From Bifidobacterium italicum (GTDB lineage Bacteria > Actinomycetota > Actinomycetes > Actinomycetales > Bifidobacteriaceae), in the NCBI RefSeq assembly GCF_002286915.1, contig NZ_MVOG01000003.1, forward strand, positions 1 to 64,000: a stretch of DNA of 64,000 nucleotides. The letters run 5' to 3'. The notes under the pieces are model-generated. The model was given only the letters and a program-made list of their open reading frames with translations, was not told the DNA's origin and ran no database searches. Made by a program: the position numbers and the translations under genes. Each line of letters begins with the position of its first letter. Positions within the stretch are counted from its first letter, which is position 1. Of the stretch, positions 29,691 through 39,327 are shown one piece after another.

Positions 29691-30848
29691 TTAATATCTC
29701 AACTGCAAACCATACCATTTTGCACCAGGAGCATCTTTAAGAGTATTTTGAAAATCCCAATCATGCCTATTCACTGATTTCTGGCAAATAATAGGGTATG
29801 CGTCTACCACCCTCCCATTATCATCTCTTATGACTTTACTGCCCACAACAACCATTGCATGATCGATATGCCCGTCATTCTTCCCTTCTTCCTGCCAGTC
29901 GGCATATATTAACGAACCTGCACCAAGACGGTGATAGTTGTTCTCCACATCAAAAATATTTGAATAATTCCTCATATAACGATAATTATTATCAGCGGCA
30001 CCCCACGTAAAGGAAGTGAAATAATTATGAGGCTGCTTCTTAAATCCCCATCGGTCATCACTTTTGTAATTATGTATGTCTATATCGGTTGCAGGTAAGC
30101 CTCCTACATGCAAAACTTGAGAGACAAAATACGTGCATTGAGCACCAGTACAAAATGGTCCAGCAGGATCACTTGGATATTCAGGATTCGTACAATTGCT
30201 ACCATTTTCTGTCCATTTTTCAGCGTACGTCACAGCTGTGAGATAATCAAACCCTGCCTTTGACTCCATTGCCGCAGAAGGCGCCGCGCTCTCCTCAGTC
30301 CGTAGGATAAAAGGAGCATTGTGTGAAACCATTTTAATATCTACCTGTGAGTCCGCAGCTCCAATGATTTCATCTGAAATAATCCGATAACCTGTTTGAA
30401 CATTTACATCTTTTGCGAGTGTGAGCCTGTGCATATCAGTTGCAGAACTATCTAACACATCACGCTCTTCGTCACCAATAGTAATAGTAACGTTTTTGTT
30501 TGGCCTTTGATGTAGAATCGTAGTGATGTCAGCCACGACAGAGTACTCGCCATCATGATCTTCGGCTTTTAATATATTTGCCTTAACTTCCGCACTATCA
30601 ATTATCATTGTATCAGGTGTCGCAAACTTATTATAACCATTTTCTTCAGCGAGTTTTTGTTGCGTCGAAGACTCTGACCGAAGCCTTGACCGACTAAACG
30701 AATAGGTGCTCTGTATCTGACTGGTGTATAGGTTGACGGTTTGTTCTATTTTTTCTTCAGTATCAGCGAAGGCCTCAGCCGGAGTATAGATAGTGAACAT
30801 AATTACACCTACGGCAAGACAGAATCTGAAAGCCTTTCTACTTGGCAT
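29691..30848 (-). CDS. Exported amidase_6-like (putative papain-fold) protein
   Basis: 385 residues. An AAGGGAAGGGG site precedes the ATG. Residues 1-28 form a signal peptide ending AEAFA. Residues about 30-190 are an unassigned, partly beta, N-terminal region. Residues about 200-380 resemble the amidase_6 (putative amidase) domain: a DYLTAVTYAEKW start, CTYFVSQVLHVGG with the likely nucleophile Cys238, and a HIDHAMVVVG segment with the likely His. It would act outside the cell, perhaps on peptidoglycan or peptides. Base composition is AT-rich, unlike the chromosome around it, and an IS element stands just upstream, so it is probably acquired. Confidence 0.75.
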   Translation of the reverse strand: MPSRKAFRFCLAVGVIMFTIYTPAEAFADTEEKIEQTVNLYTSQIQSTYSFSRSRLRSESSTQQKLAEENGYNKFATPDTMIIDSAEVKANILKAEDHDGEYSVVADITTILHQRPNKNVTITIGDEERDVLDSSATDMHRLTLAKDVNVQTGYRIISDEIIGAADSQVDIKMVSHNAPFILRTEESAAPSAAMESKAGFDYLTAVTYAEKWTENGSNCTNPEYPSDPAGPFCTGAQCTYFVSQVLHVGGLPATDIDIHNYKSDDRWGFKKQPHNYFTSFTWGAADNNYRYMRNYSNIFDVENNYHRLGAGSLIYADWQEEGKNDGHIDHAMVVVGSKVIRDDNGRVVDAYPIICQKSVNRHDWDFQNTLKDAPGAKWYGLQLRY

Positions 30849-31007
30849 TATACCCCTTCCCTTGTTTTATACGATAGCATGATTATACTATAGGATATAT
30901 TCACTATAGATTATTCATATTCCATATACTGAGATAAGAACATAACTGTGTCCCTTGAATCAATATATAGCAATATCTTTCATACGATATACTTTTATTA
31001 GGGTTAT

Positions 31008-32330
31008 ACGCCAAAAGATGTGTCTTTAATCTGAGCTGATGCCTTTTGCCGATTGGCGTGTCGGGGTGTTCATGATGTGTCCGGTCATTATGGCGCCCGG
31101 CCGTTTCGTGTGTCCGAAATGATTCCGGAGCTGTTCTCCCGCTTGGTGTCCGCGTCGGTTCATGATCGCGTTGGTCGACTGGTGCCATGCAACGACCGAA
31201 ATGTTCGTCCCGCGGAAGGACGATGAAGAAGAACGGCAGGACCTCCGGCGGCAAGATCAGGTACCGGTGCGCGGGCTGCGGCGCGAGTACAAGCGCGAAC
31301 CCGGACAACGAAGGCCAAGGACCCGTGCACCGCGCTGGACCGGCTCATGTCCAAGGACGCACTCGAGACGCATCATCTGCCGGCGCGTACGCCGCAACGC
31401 AAGTGCGAGCCGATGTGGAGCCTGATACCGCCCGTACCCAGAGACGGCGTCGTGCATGCCGCGCCGCACCTCGACGGCATCCATCCGGGTCGCGACGCGG
31501 TCGCGCCCATCGCCGTCGACGAGACCTCGCACGTGGCGGGACGGCATGTCGCACGCAGCGAGACGTCCGCCGCATGGAAACGCCTCCTGCCGCGTCCGGC
31601 GCCGCCCGACACGGTCGTGTGCGACGGAGGCGGCGGACCGCTCAAGGCACTGCACGAGACATGGCCCGAGACGCCCGTGCAGCGCCGCCTGTTCCACATC
31701 TGCATGAACATCACCCGACCGGCCGGCAGGCATCCCCGCTACGAGCCGTCCAAGCAGCTGCGGAATCCGGCGATCGCACCATCGAAGGCGCACGACCGGG
31801 AAACGGTCGACGAGTGGGGCAGGAACCGGCCGAGATGGGAGGCCGCATGCAACACGTCCATCGACGAACACCGCCGCAACGCCGACGGGCGCGAACACGA
31901 CGCACATGAGCGTCTCGCCAAAGCCAGGCGCATGCCGCGCAGGCTCGTCGTCAAGGACCAGATGCTCACCTTCCCAGGATCGGGGACATCCCCACGACCA
32001 ACAACCGCATCGAAAGCATGAACTCACTGATCCGCGCCATGCCGCGCCGGCACGGAGGCCTGAGTCCGGAACGTCGGATCAGGGCCGTGTGCCGGTGGCG
32101 CCACCGGCACACCATCTGCCCCGAAAGCCGCGAATGGCTCGTCAAGCATGCCGTCACCGACGAACAGCTCGACCAGTGGTACGAGAACGCATGGCAGAAC
32201 GATCCCCGGACCTTGCACGACCAGACCGGCATGCCGCAGCGATACGGCACAGGCATCGAACGGAACGACCTCCACAAGAACACACCGTGGCAGGACAACA
32301 ACTAATCAAAGAGGACACACATTTTGGCGT
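31008..32330 (+). mobile_element. Decayed IS1249/IS256-type insertion sequence with terminal inverted repeats
   Basis: Ends are defined by 17-bp imperfect inverted repeats: ACGCCAAAAGATGTGTC at 31008-31024 and, read inward, ACGCCAAAATGTGTGTC at 32330-32314 (15 of 17 match). The 1323-bp length fits this family. The transposase frame inside is broken. I find no clear 8-9 bp target duplication outside the ends, so the insertion is old or the flanks have been rearranged. Confidence 0.8.
31187..32305 (+). pseudogene. Frameshifted IS1249-like (IS256 group) transposase
   Basis: The protein is spread over three segments. The first (from 31187) is a zinc-ribbon-like N-terminus (KKNGRTSGGKIRYRCAGCG). 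The second (about 31330-31980, a different frame) holds a DDE-type core with AVDETSHVAG, VCDGGGGPLKALHETWPE and VQRRLFHICMNITR. The third (about 31980-32305, back in the first frame) has IPTTNNRIESMNSLIRAM. At least two frameshifts are needed, one between ~31300 and 31347 and one near 31975-31985. Programmed frameshifting is possible but not usual in this family, so I call it a pseudogene. Confidence 0.8.
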
Positions 32331-32439
32331 TTAACTCTTTTATTATTTATAGACTGAAAGAGTTGATACTCTATATACTCACGATTATTCTCAATACTGT
32401 AGCTAAATGATGATGCGCCGGTAAGCTCCATGTGCCATG

Positions 32440-32703
32440 CTAGAAATCATTACCGCCAGATGTTTCGACGCGTTCCATATAGTTCTCGGTGCACGATTCC
32501 GCACTGTTGATTGCATACGCCTGCAGTTGTAGAACTATCCTCCAATGGCGCTGCATGCTCTCTGTGCCACTTGTATTGTAGAGGTTCTCTGACTCGTCCA
32601 GCAACAACCACCGCCGCTTCGCAAATCGGTACCCCGCATATACAGCAAGCAGGCCACCCGCTATGCGGATGGCCTGCAGGATTGCGAGCAATGGAACGCG
32701 CAA
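32440..32703 (-). CDS. Doubtful small membrane ORF after rpsI
   Basis: 87 codons opening with TTG just past the rpsI stop, with one hydrophobic stretch (LAILQAIRIAGGLLAVYAGY). It has no clear ribosome site and its first part overlaps the rpsI hairpin terminator. AT content is raised as in the neighbouring island. It may be a remnant of a transferred gene or not coding at all. Confidence 0.25.
   Translation of the reverse strand: MRVPLLAILQAIRIAGGLLAVYAGYRFAKRRWLLLDESENLYNTSGTESMQRHWRIVLQLQAYAINSAESCTENYMERVETSGGNDF
32649..32677 (-). terminator. Hairpin terminator after rpsI
   Basis: Stem of about eleven to twelve pairs (GCAGGCCATCC with GGGTGGCCTGC, one G-U) starting 28 bp past the rpsI stop, without a T-run. 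Confidence 0.5.
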
Positions 32704-32704
32704 A

Positions 32705-33199
32705 TTAACGCTTCGAGAACTGCGGTGCGCGGCGAGCCTTGTGCAGACCCGCCTTCTTGCGCTCGACGACGCGCGCGTCGCGCGTCAGGAAGCCGGCCTT
32801 CTTCAGGGCCGCACGGTTCGCGTCGCGGTCGATCGCGTTGAGCGCGCGGGCGACGCCGAGGCGGATCGCGCCGGCCTGGCCGGTGGTGCCGCCGCCGTCG
32901 ACGAGGACGACGACGTCGAACTTGTTCTCAAGCTTGAGCAGGACGATCGGCGAGTTGACTTCACGCTGCTGCAGCTTCGACGGGAAGTACTCCTCGAGCG
33001 TACGGCCGTTGATCGTCCACTTGCCGGTGCCCGGAACCAGACGCACGCGGGCGACGGCTTCCTTGCGACGGCCGGTGCCGTAACCCGGGGCGATCGCGGA
33101 GGTGCCGGTGCCGGCGCCGGAGTTGGTCTCGGTGGTGAAGGCGACGGTGTTCTCAGCCTCGGTTTCCTGAACCGGGGAGTTGTTGGTGTTTTCAGCCAT
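32705..33199 (-). CDS. rpsI: 30S ribosomal protein S9
   Basis: 164 residues. The first ~35 are an acidic, Thr/Asn-rich extension usual in actinobacteria; the core has [21 protein letters not shown] and ends with the invariant tail RRAPQFSKR whose last Arg contacts P-site tRNA. It is 20 bp after rplM and forms the usual rplM-rpsI pair. Confidence 0.97.
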   Translation of the reverse strand: MAENTNNSPVQETEAENTVAFTTETNSGAGTGTSAIAPGYGTGRRKEAVARVRLVPGTGKWTINGRTLEEYFPSKLQQREVNSPIVLLKLENKFDVVVLVDGGGTTGQAGAIRLGVARALNAIDRDANRAALKKAGFLTRDARVVERKKAGLHKARRAPQFSKR

Positions 33200-33219
33200 G
33201 ATATCTATCTCCTAACGGT

Positions 33220-33669
33220 TCACTTTGCCTGCTGCGAGACCTGATCGATCTCGAAGACCTGCGGCTGCTGGCCGGCGTACGGATGCTCCTCGCCAGCGAA
33301 GACGCGCAGACGGGTCAGCTGGACCTTGGCGAGCTTGTTCTTCGGCAGCATGCCCTTGACGGCGTGCATGATGATGCGCTCCGGCTTGTTCTTGAGCAGC
33401 TCGGCATAGCTGTCGCGGCGCAGACCGCCGGGACGACCGGAGTGGGAGTAGAGTTCCTTGTCCATCTTGTCACCGGTCAACGCGATCTTGTCGGCGTTGA
33501 TGATGATGACGTAGTTGCCGGAATCGGCGTGCGGAGCGAAGGACGGCTTGTTCTTGCCGCGCAGCAGGTTCGCCGCGGCGACGGAAAGACGGCCAAGCAC
33601 GACGTCGGAGGCGTCGATGATGTACCAGTCGTGAGTCAGATCAGCTGGCTTCGGTGTGAAAGTTTTCAC
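33220..33669 (-). CDS. rplM: 50S ribosomal protein L13
   Basis: 149 residues starting from a GTG at 33669 ([20 protein letters not shown]); the upstream open frame is leader sequence. The [19 protein letters not shown] and [10 protein letters not shown] blocks are L13. A TATACT box at 33830-33825 (minus strand) could start a ~150-nt leader. The gene is divergent from the GmrSD-like gene. Confidence 0.97.
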   Translation of the reverse strand: MKTFTPKPADLTHDWYIIDASDVVLGRLSVAAANLLRGKNKPSFAPHADSGNYVIIINADKIALTGDKMDKELYSHSGRPGGLRRDSYAELLKNKPERIIMHAVKGMLPKNKLAKVQLTRLRVFAGEEHPYAGQQPQVFEIDQVSQQAK

Positions 33670-33964
33670 GATATACCTTTTCTTTGTATTGTGTTCCGGA
33701 CTTCCCGGACATGCTTGGTTAGGGCGGCGTCCGTTCGGTCTCATTACCGTGGGCTCCCTGAAAGTCCTTATGGCGAGTGGGAAAGCGCTTTGAAGGACCC
33801 CGTAGGGAAACACAACAATCCTCTAGTATATCGGCTGGCTTGACAATGACGGACATGCGACGCGCCGCGGATATGCGACGAAACACCGACGACGGGACAA
33901 AACCGCGATGTTGAGTGATCATGGATCTGAACCATGTTGGGGACATCGATCAATGGAGGTCGTC

Positions 33965-35926
33965 ATGAACATAGTGGCGAAGAGCCGGTCACTCGCAGAG
34001 ACGCTGAGGATGGACAGCCGGGAGCATTACAAGATCCCGCCGTATCAGCGGCCGTACTCATGGAAGAACCAGCAGATCGATCAGCTGTTCCAAGACATCT
34101 GCGCAGAGGACAACGGTTATTACATCGGCAACATCCTGGTCGCCACGCAGGAGAAGGAGAACGATCCATCCGGCGCGACCTACGAGGTCATCGACGGACA
34201 ACAGCGTCTCACGACGCTGTCCCTGTTTCTGCTGGCGCTCTGGGAGATTTGCATCGAGTGCAGGGACGACGACGCTGTAACCAGGGAGGATCGGCGACGC
34301 GCGGAAAAGATGAGCACCCGTATCTCGTGCCGCCTGATCGTGGACGACAATGCGACGAACCCACGTCTGCAACTGCTCCGTGACGACGCGGCGATCTATC
34401 AGGAACTCATCCGCTGCATCCACGCGCGCGACGAAGGCAAAGCGGAAAACCCACATGTCAAGAGGAACCGTGTGTTCATGAAGCGCTACCGCCACATCTT
34501 CGACACGTTGAAGGACAAGGACACCTTCCCGGACATGGAGGCGATCTCGGCCTTCTACGACAAGCTCATGGATCTGATGATCCTGCAGATCGAAGCGCCG
34601 AACATCGGTGACGCCTTCAACATCTTCTCCTCGCTCAATTCGAAGGGTCTGCCGCTGACGCTCGTGGATCTGCTCAAGAGCGAGTTCCTGAGCATGGACG
34701 GCAACCAAAACGATGCGCAGCGGGAATCTTCGCTCGAGACGCGCTGGGAGGAACTCGCCGGGATCTTCACGAATGCTGACGGCGATGTGGATTCAAAGGC
34801 GTTCACGCAGTTCTTCCTCAACAATTACGACGCCTTCGAAAGCAGCGCGAAGGGGTCGGTGACGAAAGGCAAGGCGCTGTACCGGTATCAGGACGTGCTC
34901 AAGCGCAAGCGGTCCGCATCCCGACTGGGCGGACGCACCTATCTGCAGGAGATGATCGGCCGTGCGCGCGCATACGCCGCTATCATCCGCCTCTTCGACG
35001 AGTCCGGCGGATCCAGCGGCAACGAACTGCTCGACGACCAGGAGATCCGGCAGCTGCTCCAGGAACTCAAGCAACTGGAATCGACGCAGGCGTATCCGCT
35101 GCTGCTGTTCCTGTTCGTCAAGGCCGACGACCTGCAACTCGATAAGGATAAGCTGTCAGGGATCCTGCGCGCGTTCGTGACGTTCTACGTGCGGCGCAAC
35201 GTCGCGGAGTACCCGAAGTCGTCGAACATCCGCGCCAAGCTCATCGGCCTCGTCCGCGCCATCGACGGCACGGACGACTCGCTGCGCGGCGAGGACATCG
35301 TACGCGCCATCGTGCATACGCTGAAGGACATGAGCAGGAACGACGAGGACTTCGGCGAAGAGATCCTCAAGCGTCCGATCTACGATCAGAACGCGAAAAC
35401 CACGCGTTTCGTGCTCATCGATCTGGAACATGGGCTGCAGCGGAGCAACCACGTCAGCCTGTCCACGAAGGCGCGCCCTCTCGATCTCGACGACAGGCTC
35501 CCCAACGGCAAGCCGCGCTGGACGATCGAACACATCCTCCCCGAAGGCGATCTGCCCGAACATTGGAAGGAACGGATCTCCCCCGACGATCCGTCCGCCG
35601 CGAATGATCTCAAAGACGAGTACACGCACCGTTTCGGCAACCTGACGCTCACCGCGTACAACGAGAACATGCAACAGAAGCCCTTCGCCGTTTCCGAGCA
35701 CCCGGTCTCCGAGAACGACACGCATTACGACCTCTCGAAGCGCGACTACAAGGACAACGGCGAATTCGTCGGCATGCGCAGCCCGCTGCAGATCAACACG
35801 AGCATCCCCGAGGACGGGCAGTCCATCGAGGACAAGACGACGTGGACGATCGGCGACATCAAGCGGCGTTCCGCATGGTTCCGCGACGAGATGCTCAAGC
35901 GCTACCGCTTCCCCGATATCGACTGA
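33965..35926 (+). CDS. GmrSD-like DUF262/DUF1524 protein (type IV restriction family)
   Basis: 653 residues from the ATG at 33965, which follows GGAGG; in-frame ATGs at 33908 and 33953 are less well placed. The N-terminal DUF262 domain has the ParB-like nucleotide-handling motif IDGQQRLTTL (about 76-85) after IPPYQRPYSWKNQQIDQL. The C-terminal DUF1524 HNH-type nuclease has IEHILPEGDLPEHW (about 521-534) and RFGNLTLTAYNENMQ (about 556-570). This single-chain layout is that of GmrSD, which cuts DNA with modified (for example glucosylated hydroxymethyl) cytosines. It stands alone between rplM and malQ, genes otherwise of housekeeping type, so it was probably inserted there. Confidence 0.88.
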   Translation: MNIVAKSRSLAETLRMDSREHYKIPPYQRPYSWKNQQIDQLFQDICAEDNGYYIGNILVATQEKENDPSGATYEVIDGQQRLTTLSLFLLALWEICIECRDDDAVTREDRRRAEKMSTRISCRLIVDDNATNPRLQLLRDDAAIYQELIRCIHARDEGKAENPHVKRNRVFMKRYRHIFDTLKDKDTFPDMEAISAFYDKLMDLMILQIEAPNIGDAFNIFSSLNSKGLPLTLVDLLKSEFLSMDGNQNDAQRESSLETRWEELAGIFTNADGDVDSKAFTQFFLNNYDAFESSAKGSVTKGKALYRYQDVLKRKRSASRLGGRTYLQEMIGRARAYAAIIRLFDESGGSSGNELLDDQEIRQLLQELKQLESTQAYPLLLFLFVKADDLQLDKDKLSGILRAFVTFYVRRNVAEYPKSSNIRAKLIGLVRAIDGTDDSLRGEDIVRAIVHTLKDMSRNDEDFGEEILKRPIYDQNAKTTRFVLIDLEHGLQRSNHVSLSTKARPLDLDDRLPNGKPRWTIEHILPEGDLPEHWKERISPDDPSAANDLKDEYTHRFGNLTLTAYNENMQQKPFAVSEHPVSENDTHYDLSKRDYKDNGEFVGMRSPLQINTSIPEDGQSIEDKTTWTIGDIKRRSAWFRDEMLKRYRFPDID

Positions 35927-35979
35927 GAGAGGGCGCAGACGCGCCGGCGCGCAGCGACGGATCGTTGAATGGTACGGCA

Positions 35980-36014
35980 AGGGGCCCGGCGCTTGTATCA
36001 AGCGTCGGGCCCCT
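35980..36014. terminator. Convergent terminator between the GmrSD-like gene and malQ
   Basis: Fifteen- to sixteen-pair stem (GGGGCCCGGCGCTTG with CAAGCGTCGGGCCCC, one wobble) and a very short loop in the 107-bp gap between the two converging genes. Confidence 0.75.
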
Positions 36015-36033
36015 ATGCACGCAATGGCGGAAA

Positions 36034-38202
36034 TCAGGCGTTCATGATCTTCGTGATGCTCTGCAGCAGGTCGCCGCGGAACAGATCTTCGAGCATGACC
36101 GCATCGCCGGCCGCGTCAGCGAGCGGAACGCGCCAGTTCGGGTACTCGTTGTCGGTGCCCGGCTGGTTCTGTGCGCGCTTCTCGCCGACGGCGTCGACGA
36201 TGGACGCGGCGAGCAGCTTGCACGGCGATCCCTTGAGGCCGCGGTACAGCGCCTCGACGATCTCGGTCTCGTGCGCGGTTTCGTCCTGCAGCACCGACGG
36301 ATCCAGATACCCCTCGTCGGTGAGCATCTGCAGCATCGCGTTGTGCTCCGCGCGGGCGCTCGCCTCGAAGGCCTCGGCACCCTCCTCGAGCAGGCCGAGA
36401 CGTTCGCGGATCTTGACGTGCTCGTATTCGAGGTAGCCGGCCGCCGGCGGCAGGTCGTGCGTGTTGACCGACGCGAGCGCGTACGGACGCCAATGCTTCG
36501 GCGGCGTGAAGACGCCGTCCATCTGCTCGAACCATTCGACGGCGCAACCGAGGATACCGTGGTCGGACAGCGACTTCTGCACGTAGTCGGGCACGACGCC
36601 GAGGTCCTCGCCGACGACGATGCCGCCGACGCGGCTCGCCTCGATCGCGAGGATGCCGAGCATGACGTCGTGGTCGTAGTAGACGTAGGTGCCGTCGACG
36701 GCCGTGTGGCCCTCCGGGATCCACCACAGACGGAACAGGCCGAGGATGTGGTCGATGCGCACGGCGCCGGCGCAGTCGAACATGCCGCGCACCATCTCAC
36801 GGTAGGACAGGTATCCGGTATTCTTGAGCGCGAGCGGGCTGAGCGGCGGCTGGCTCCAGTTCTGGCCCTGCTGGTTGAACATGTCCGGCGGCGCGCCGAC
36901 GGTGGCGCCCTTCGCGAAGCGCTCCGGGTTCCACCACACTTCGGAGCCGAGCGGATGGACGCCCACGGCCATGTCGGACATGATGCCGATCTTCATGCCT
37001 GCGGTGCGTGCCGCCTCCTGGGCGAGGTGCAGCTGCTGCGTCGCCGTCCACTCGAGCCAACGGTAGAACTCGAGCGTGTCGGCATGCTGCTCGCGCAGCG
37101 CGACGACCTCGGGCGACTGCTTGTCCATCTTGTGGATCCAGTTGTCCGGCTTGTCCTCCGGGGCGCCCCACAGCTCATAGCACAGGCACCAGGTGGCGTA
37201 GGCCTCGAGGTCCTCGCCGCAGCGGGCCTTGTATTCGTCGAACTCACGCTGGCGCTCCTGGGACAGGCCCGCGTCGAAGATCTCACGCAGCGCCGGCTTC
37301 TTCTCGAGCCACATCGCGTCGCGGTCGATGAGCTGCGCGTCGTTGTTGAAGCGCTCGACCTTCTCGTGCGCGGCGCGGATGCGTCCCTTCGCCTCGCCGT
37401 CGATCAGGTTGAACTCTGGGATGTCCTCCGGGCGGATGTACGTGAAGTTCACGAAGCGGCGCGACACCGGCAGGTACGGCGACGGCGTGAGCGGCACTAC
37501 CGGCTCGGCGGCGTGCAGCGGGTTGACGAGCAGGAAATCGGCGTCCGTGTAGCGCTTGCCGTCGGTGAGCAGCGTGCGCAGGTCGGTGTAGTCGCCGACG
37601 CCCCACGAATCCGCCGAACGGATCGAATACAGCTGGGCCATCCAGCCCCACAGCGCGCCGTTCTTCATCGGATCGAGCATCTCGATGCGTTCCGGGGCGC
37701 TGATGAGCGTCGCGTTCTCGGAACGTTCGCCGCTCTCGACGTGCAGCGTGTGGTAGCCGACCGGCAGCTCGGCGGGGATGATCAGATCGGATTCGGCGAT
37801 GAACTTGCCGTCGATCTCGCGCACCTTGGCTTCCGGCATCGCGTTGAGCCTGAGCTCGCCCTCGAAGGGCTCGCCGTTCTCGAGGATCAGCGTGATCTGC
37901 GCCGGCTCGGTGATGCCGGTGCGCAGCGTGACATGCGTCTCCTTGCCGACCGTGTGCAGCACGGTCGGGTCGATGAGACGCAGGTTGCGCTCACGCGTGA
38001 TGTCGGCGATCGCCTTCTCGATCGCCTCGTCGGAGGTCGCGTCGATGCCGAGCGCACCAAGGATCGCGACGAGCGTCTCGTCGGAGATCTCATGGAAATC
38101 GCGCGACAGGCCGGTGTAACTAGTTGCAACGCCCATCATGGACGCCAGACGCACAAGGGGTCGTGCGAGGCGTTCCGGGCTTTCTTCCATTTGCTCTGTC
38201 AT
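36034..38202 (-). CDS. malQ: 4-alpha-glucanotransferase (amylomaltase, GH77)
   Basis: 722 residues. It transfers maltodextrin units between alpha-1,4 glucans in the cytosol and works with glycogen phosphorylase and GlgX. The GH77 features are visible: SWGVGDYTDLRTLL, KIGIMSDMAVGVHPLGSEVWW, AVRIDHILGLFRLWWIPEG (nucleophile Asp), VGEDLGVVP (acid Glu) and ASVNTHDLPPAAGY (third Asp). The ~120-residue N-terminal part is the MalQ-specific region. GGAAG lies before the ATG. The 81-bp upstream region holds CAACAAACGTTGTCAA, perhaps an operator of a LacI-type maltose regulator (inference). Confidence 0.95.
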   Translation of the reverse strand: MTEQMEESPERLARPLVRLASMMGVATSYTGLSRDFHEISDETLVAILGALGIDATSDEAIEKAIADITRERNLRLIDPTVLHTVGKETHVTLRTGITEPAQITLILENGEPFEGELRLNAMPEAKVREIDGKFIAESDLIIPAELPVGYHTLHVESGERSENATLISAPERIEMLDPMKNGALWGWMAQLYSIRSADSWGVGDYTDLRTLLTDGKRYTDADFLLVNPLHAAEPVVPLTPSPYLPVSRRFVNFTYIRPEDIPEFNLIDGEAKGRIRAAHEKVERFNNDAQLIDRDAMWLEKKPALREIFDAGLSQERQREFDEYKARCGEDLEAYATWCLCYELWGAPEDKPDNWIHKMDKQSPEVVALREQHADTLEFYRWLEWTATQQLHLAQEAARTAGMKIGIMSDMAVGVHPLGSEVWWNPERFAKGATVGAPPDMFNQQGQNWSQPPLSPLALKNTGYLSYREMVRGMFDCAGAVRIDHILGLFRLWWIPEGHTAVDGTYVYYDHDVMLGILAIEASRVGGIVVGEDLGVVPDYVQKSLSDHGILGCAVEWFEQMDGVFTPPKHWRPYALASVNTHDLPPAAGYLEYEHVKIRERLGLLEEGAEAFEASARAEHNAMLQMLTDEGYLDPSVLQDETAHETEIVEALYRGLKGSPCKLLAASIVDAVGEKRAQNQPGTDNEYPNWRVPLADAAGDAVMLEDLFRGDLLQSITKIMNA

Positions 38203-38283
38203 AGCTTCCTAGTGTAGGGCAACAAACGTTGTCAAAACACCGAAACGCGCGCATTCCCCACAGTTTTGCCACAGAACGCGGAT

Positions 38284-39063
38284 TCACTGGGCGAGACGGC
38301 GACGCGCGGCATGCACGACCTCGTCGCTCGAATCAGTGCTCAGCCTTTCGAGAATCTCCTGTGACGCGTTCGGGTTAAGCGCTACAGCACGGCGCACCAT
38401 CGATGACAATACAACGTTCGCATCCGGCTCGAGCTCCGCGCCGAGACGGGAGAGAAAATCGAGCGTGTCGACGTCCATATCCGGGTCCTGCGCGCCCTCG
38501 AGGCGCATCTTCCACGACGTGCGCTTGTTGCGCAGCGCCTCGTCGCGCACCGCGGGGATGCCGTCCTTCGTGAGCCTGCCGACGAGCCAGTTCTTGTCGT
38601 CGGCGTTCGCGGCGACCGCCTCTCGCACAGCCGGCGATGCGTCCTCGGACAGCTTGACGAGCACGTTCGGGAACGGCATCGTGCTCGCGAGGAACACGCG
38701 GTCCTCCTCGGGCGTGTGCGGATTGCCGGCGACGGCCTCGAGCAACGCCGTCGCGCGTGAGAACGCCGCCTGCTCGCCGCGGTCCGGCAACGGACGGCGC
38801 GCGAATTCATGCAGCTCGGCCGCGTCCGTCGAATGCCGCAGCCGTTCGTAGGTCGCCGTCAGCGGCTCGACGTGAGGGGCGTCGGCGTCGGCGCCAGCGG
38901 CCGTTGCGGTGTCGTCGTCGGTATTCGCCGTCGCCGGGACGTCGGCCGTCGCATCCGCGCCGCCGCGCGCGTCCGCGCCGTCCACCGCAGGCTGATCGTT
39001 CGTCATCGGCGCATCGACGGCATCGACGCCCGTCGTTTCGCCAGTCATCGTCTCATCGGTCAT
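38284..39063 (-). CDS. Helical repeat protein (leucine-rich-variant / HEAT-like), unknown function
   Basis: 259 residues from the ATG at 39063 behind GAGGTGG; the longer open frame has no support. Residues 1-70 are acidic, Ala/Asp/Thr-rich and probably disordered. The rest has repeated helical units with recurring forms such as VREAVAANADDKNWLVGRL, AVALNPNASQEILERLS and EVVHAARRRLAQ, resembling variant leucine-rich or HEAT-type repeats. Such folds act as protein-binding scaffolds. It lies on the malQ strand, 81 bp upstream of malQ. No enzymatic motif is seen. Confidence 0.65.
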   Translation of the reverse strand: MTDETMTGETTGVDAVDAPMTNDQPAVDGADARGGADATADVPATANTDDDTATAAGADADAPHVEPLTATYERLRHSTDAAELHEFARRPLPDRGEQAAFSRATALLEAVAGNPHTPEEDRVFLASTMPFPNVLVKLSEDASPAVREAVAANADDKNWLVGRLTKDGIPAVRDEALRNKRTSWKMRLEGAQDPDMDVDTLDFLSRLGAELEPDANVVLSSMVRRAVALNPNASQEILERLSTDSSDEVVHAARRRLAQ

Positions 39064-39098
39064 CGTTCCACCTCTATCCGTCCGGATCAGTCCGCCAT

Positions 39099-39122
39099 AT
39101 GCGCATGCGGCCGCATACGCAT
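39099..39122. other. 24-bp near-perfect palindrome upstream of the repeat-protein gene
   Basis: ATGCGCATGCGG meets its complement with one mismatch. It lies 36 bp before the ATG of the repeat protein; it could be an operator or the end of the yigZ transcript. Confidence 0.35.
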
Positions 39123-39327
39123 GCCCGTCCACTCTAGCAACTCCCGTATGCGCGAGACGCGCGCCGCGGGCGCCGCGACTGTGATCGGCGCGCGTGTCGC
39201 CGCGCGTCGCGCATATGCTGCGAAGGCCCCGTGCACGCGGCTCCCGGCCGCCCTCGCCGGCATCATCATCCGCATCATCGGCGCGGCGCGTCGGCTGCCC
39301 TCCCGACCATCGGCGGACATGCGCCGC

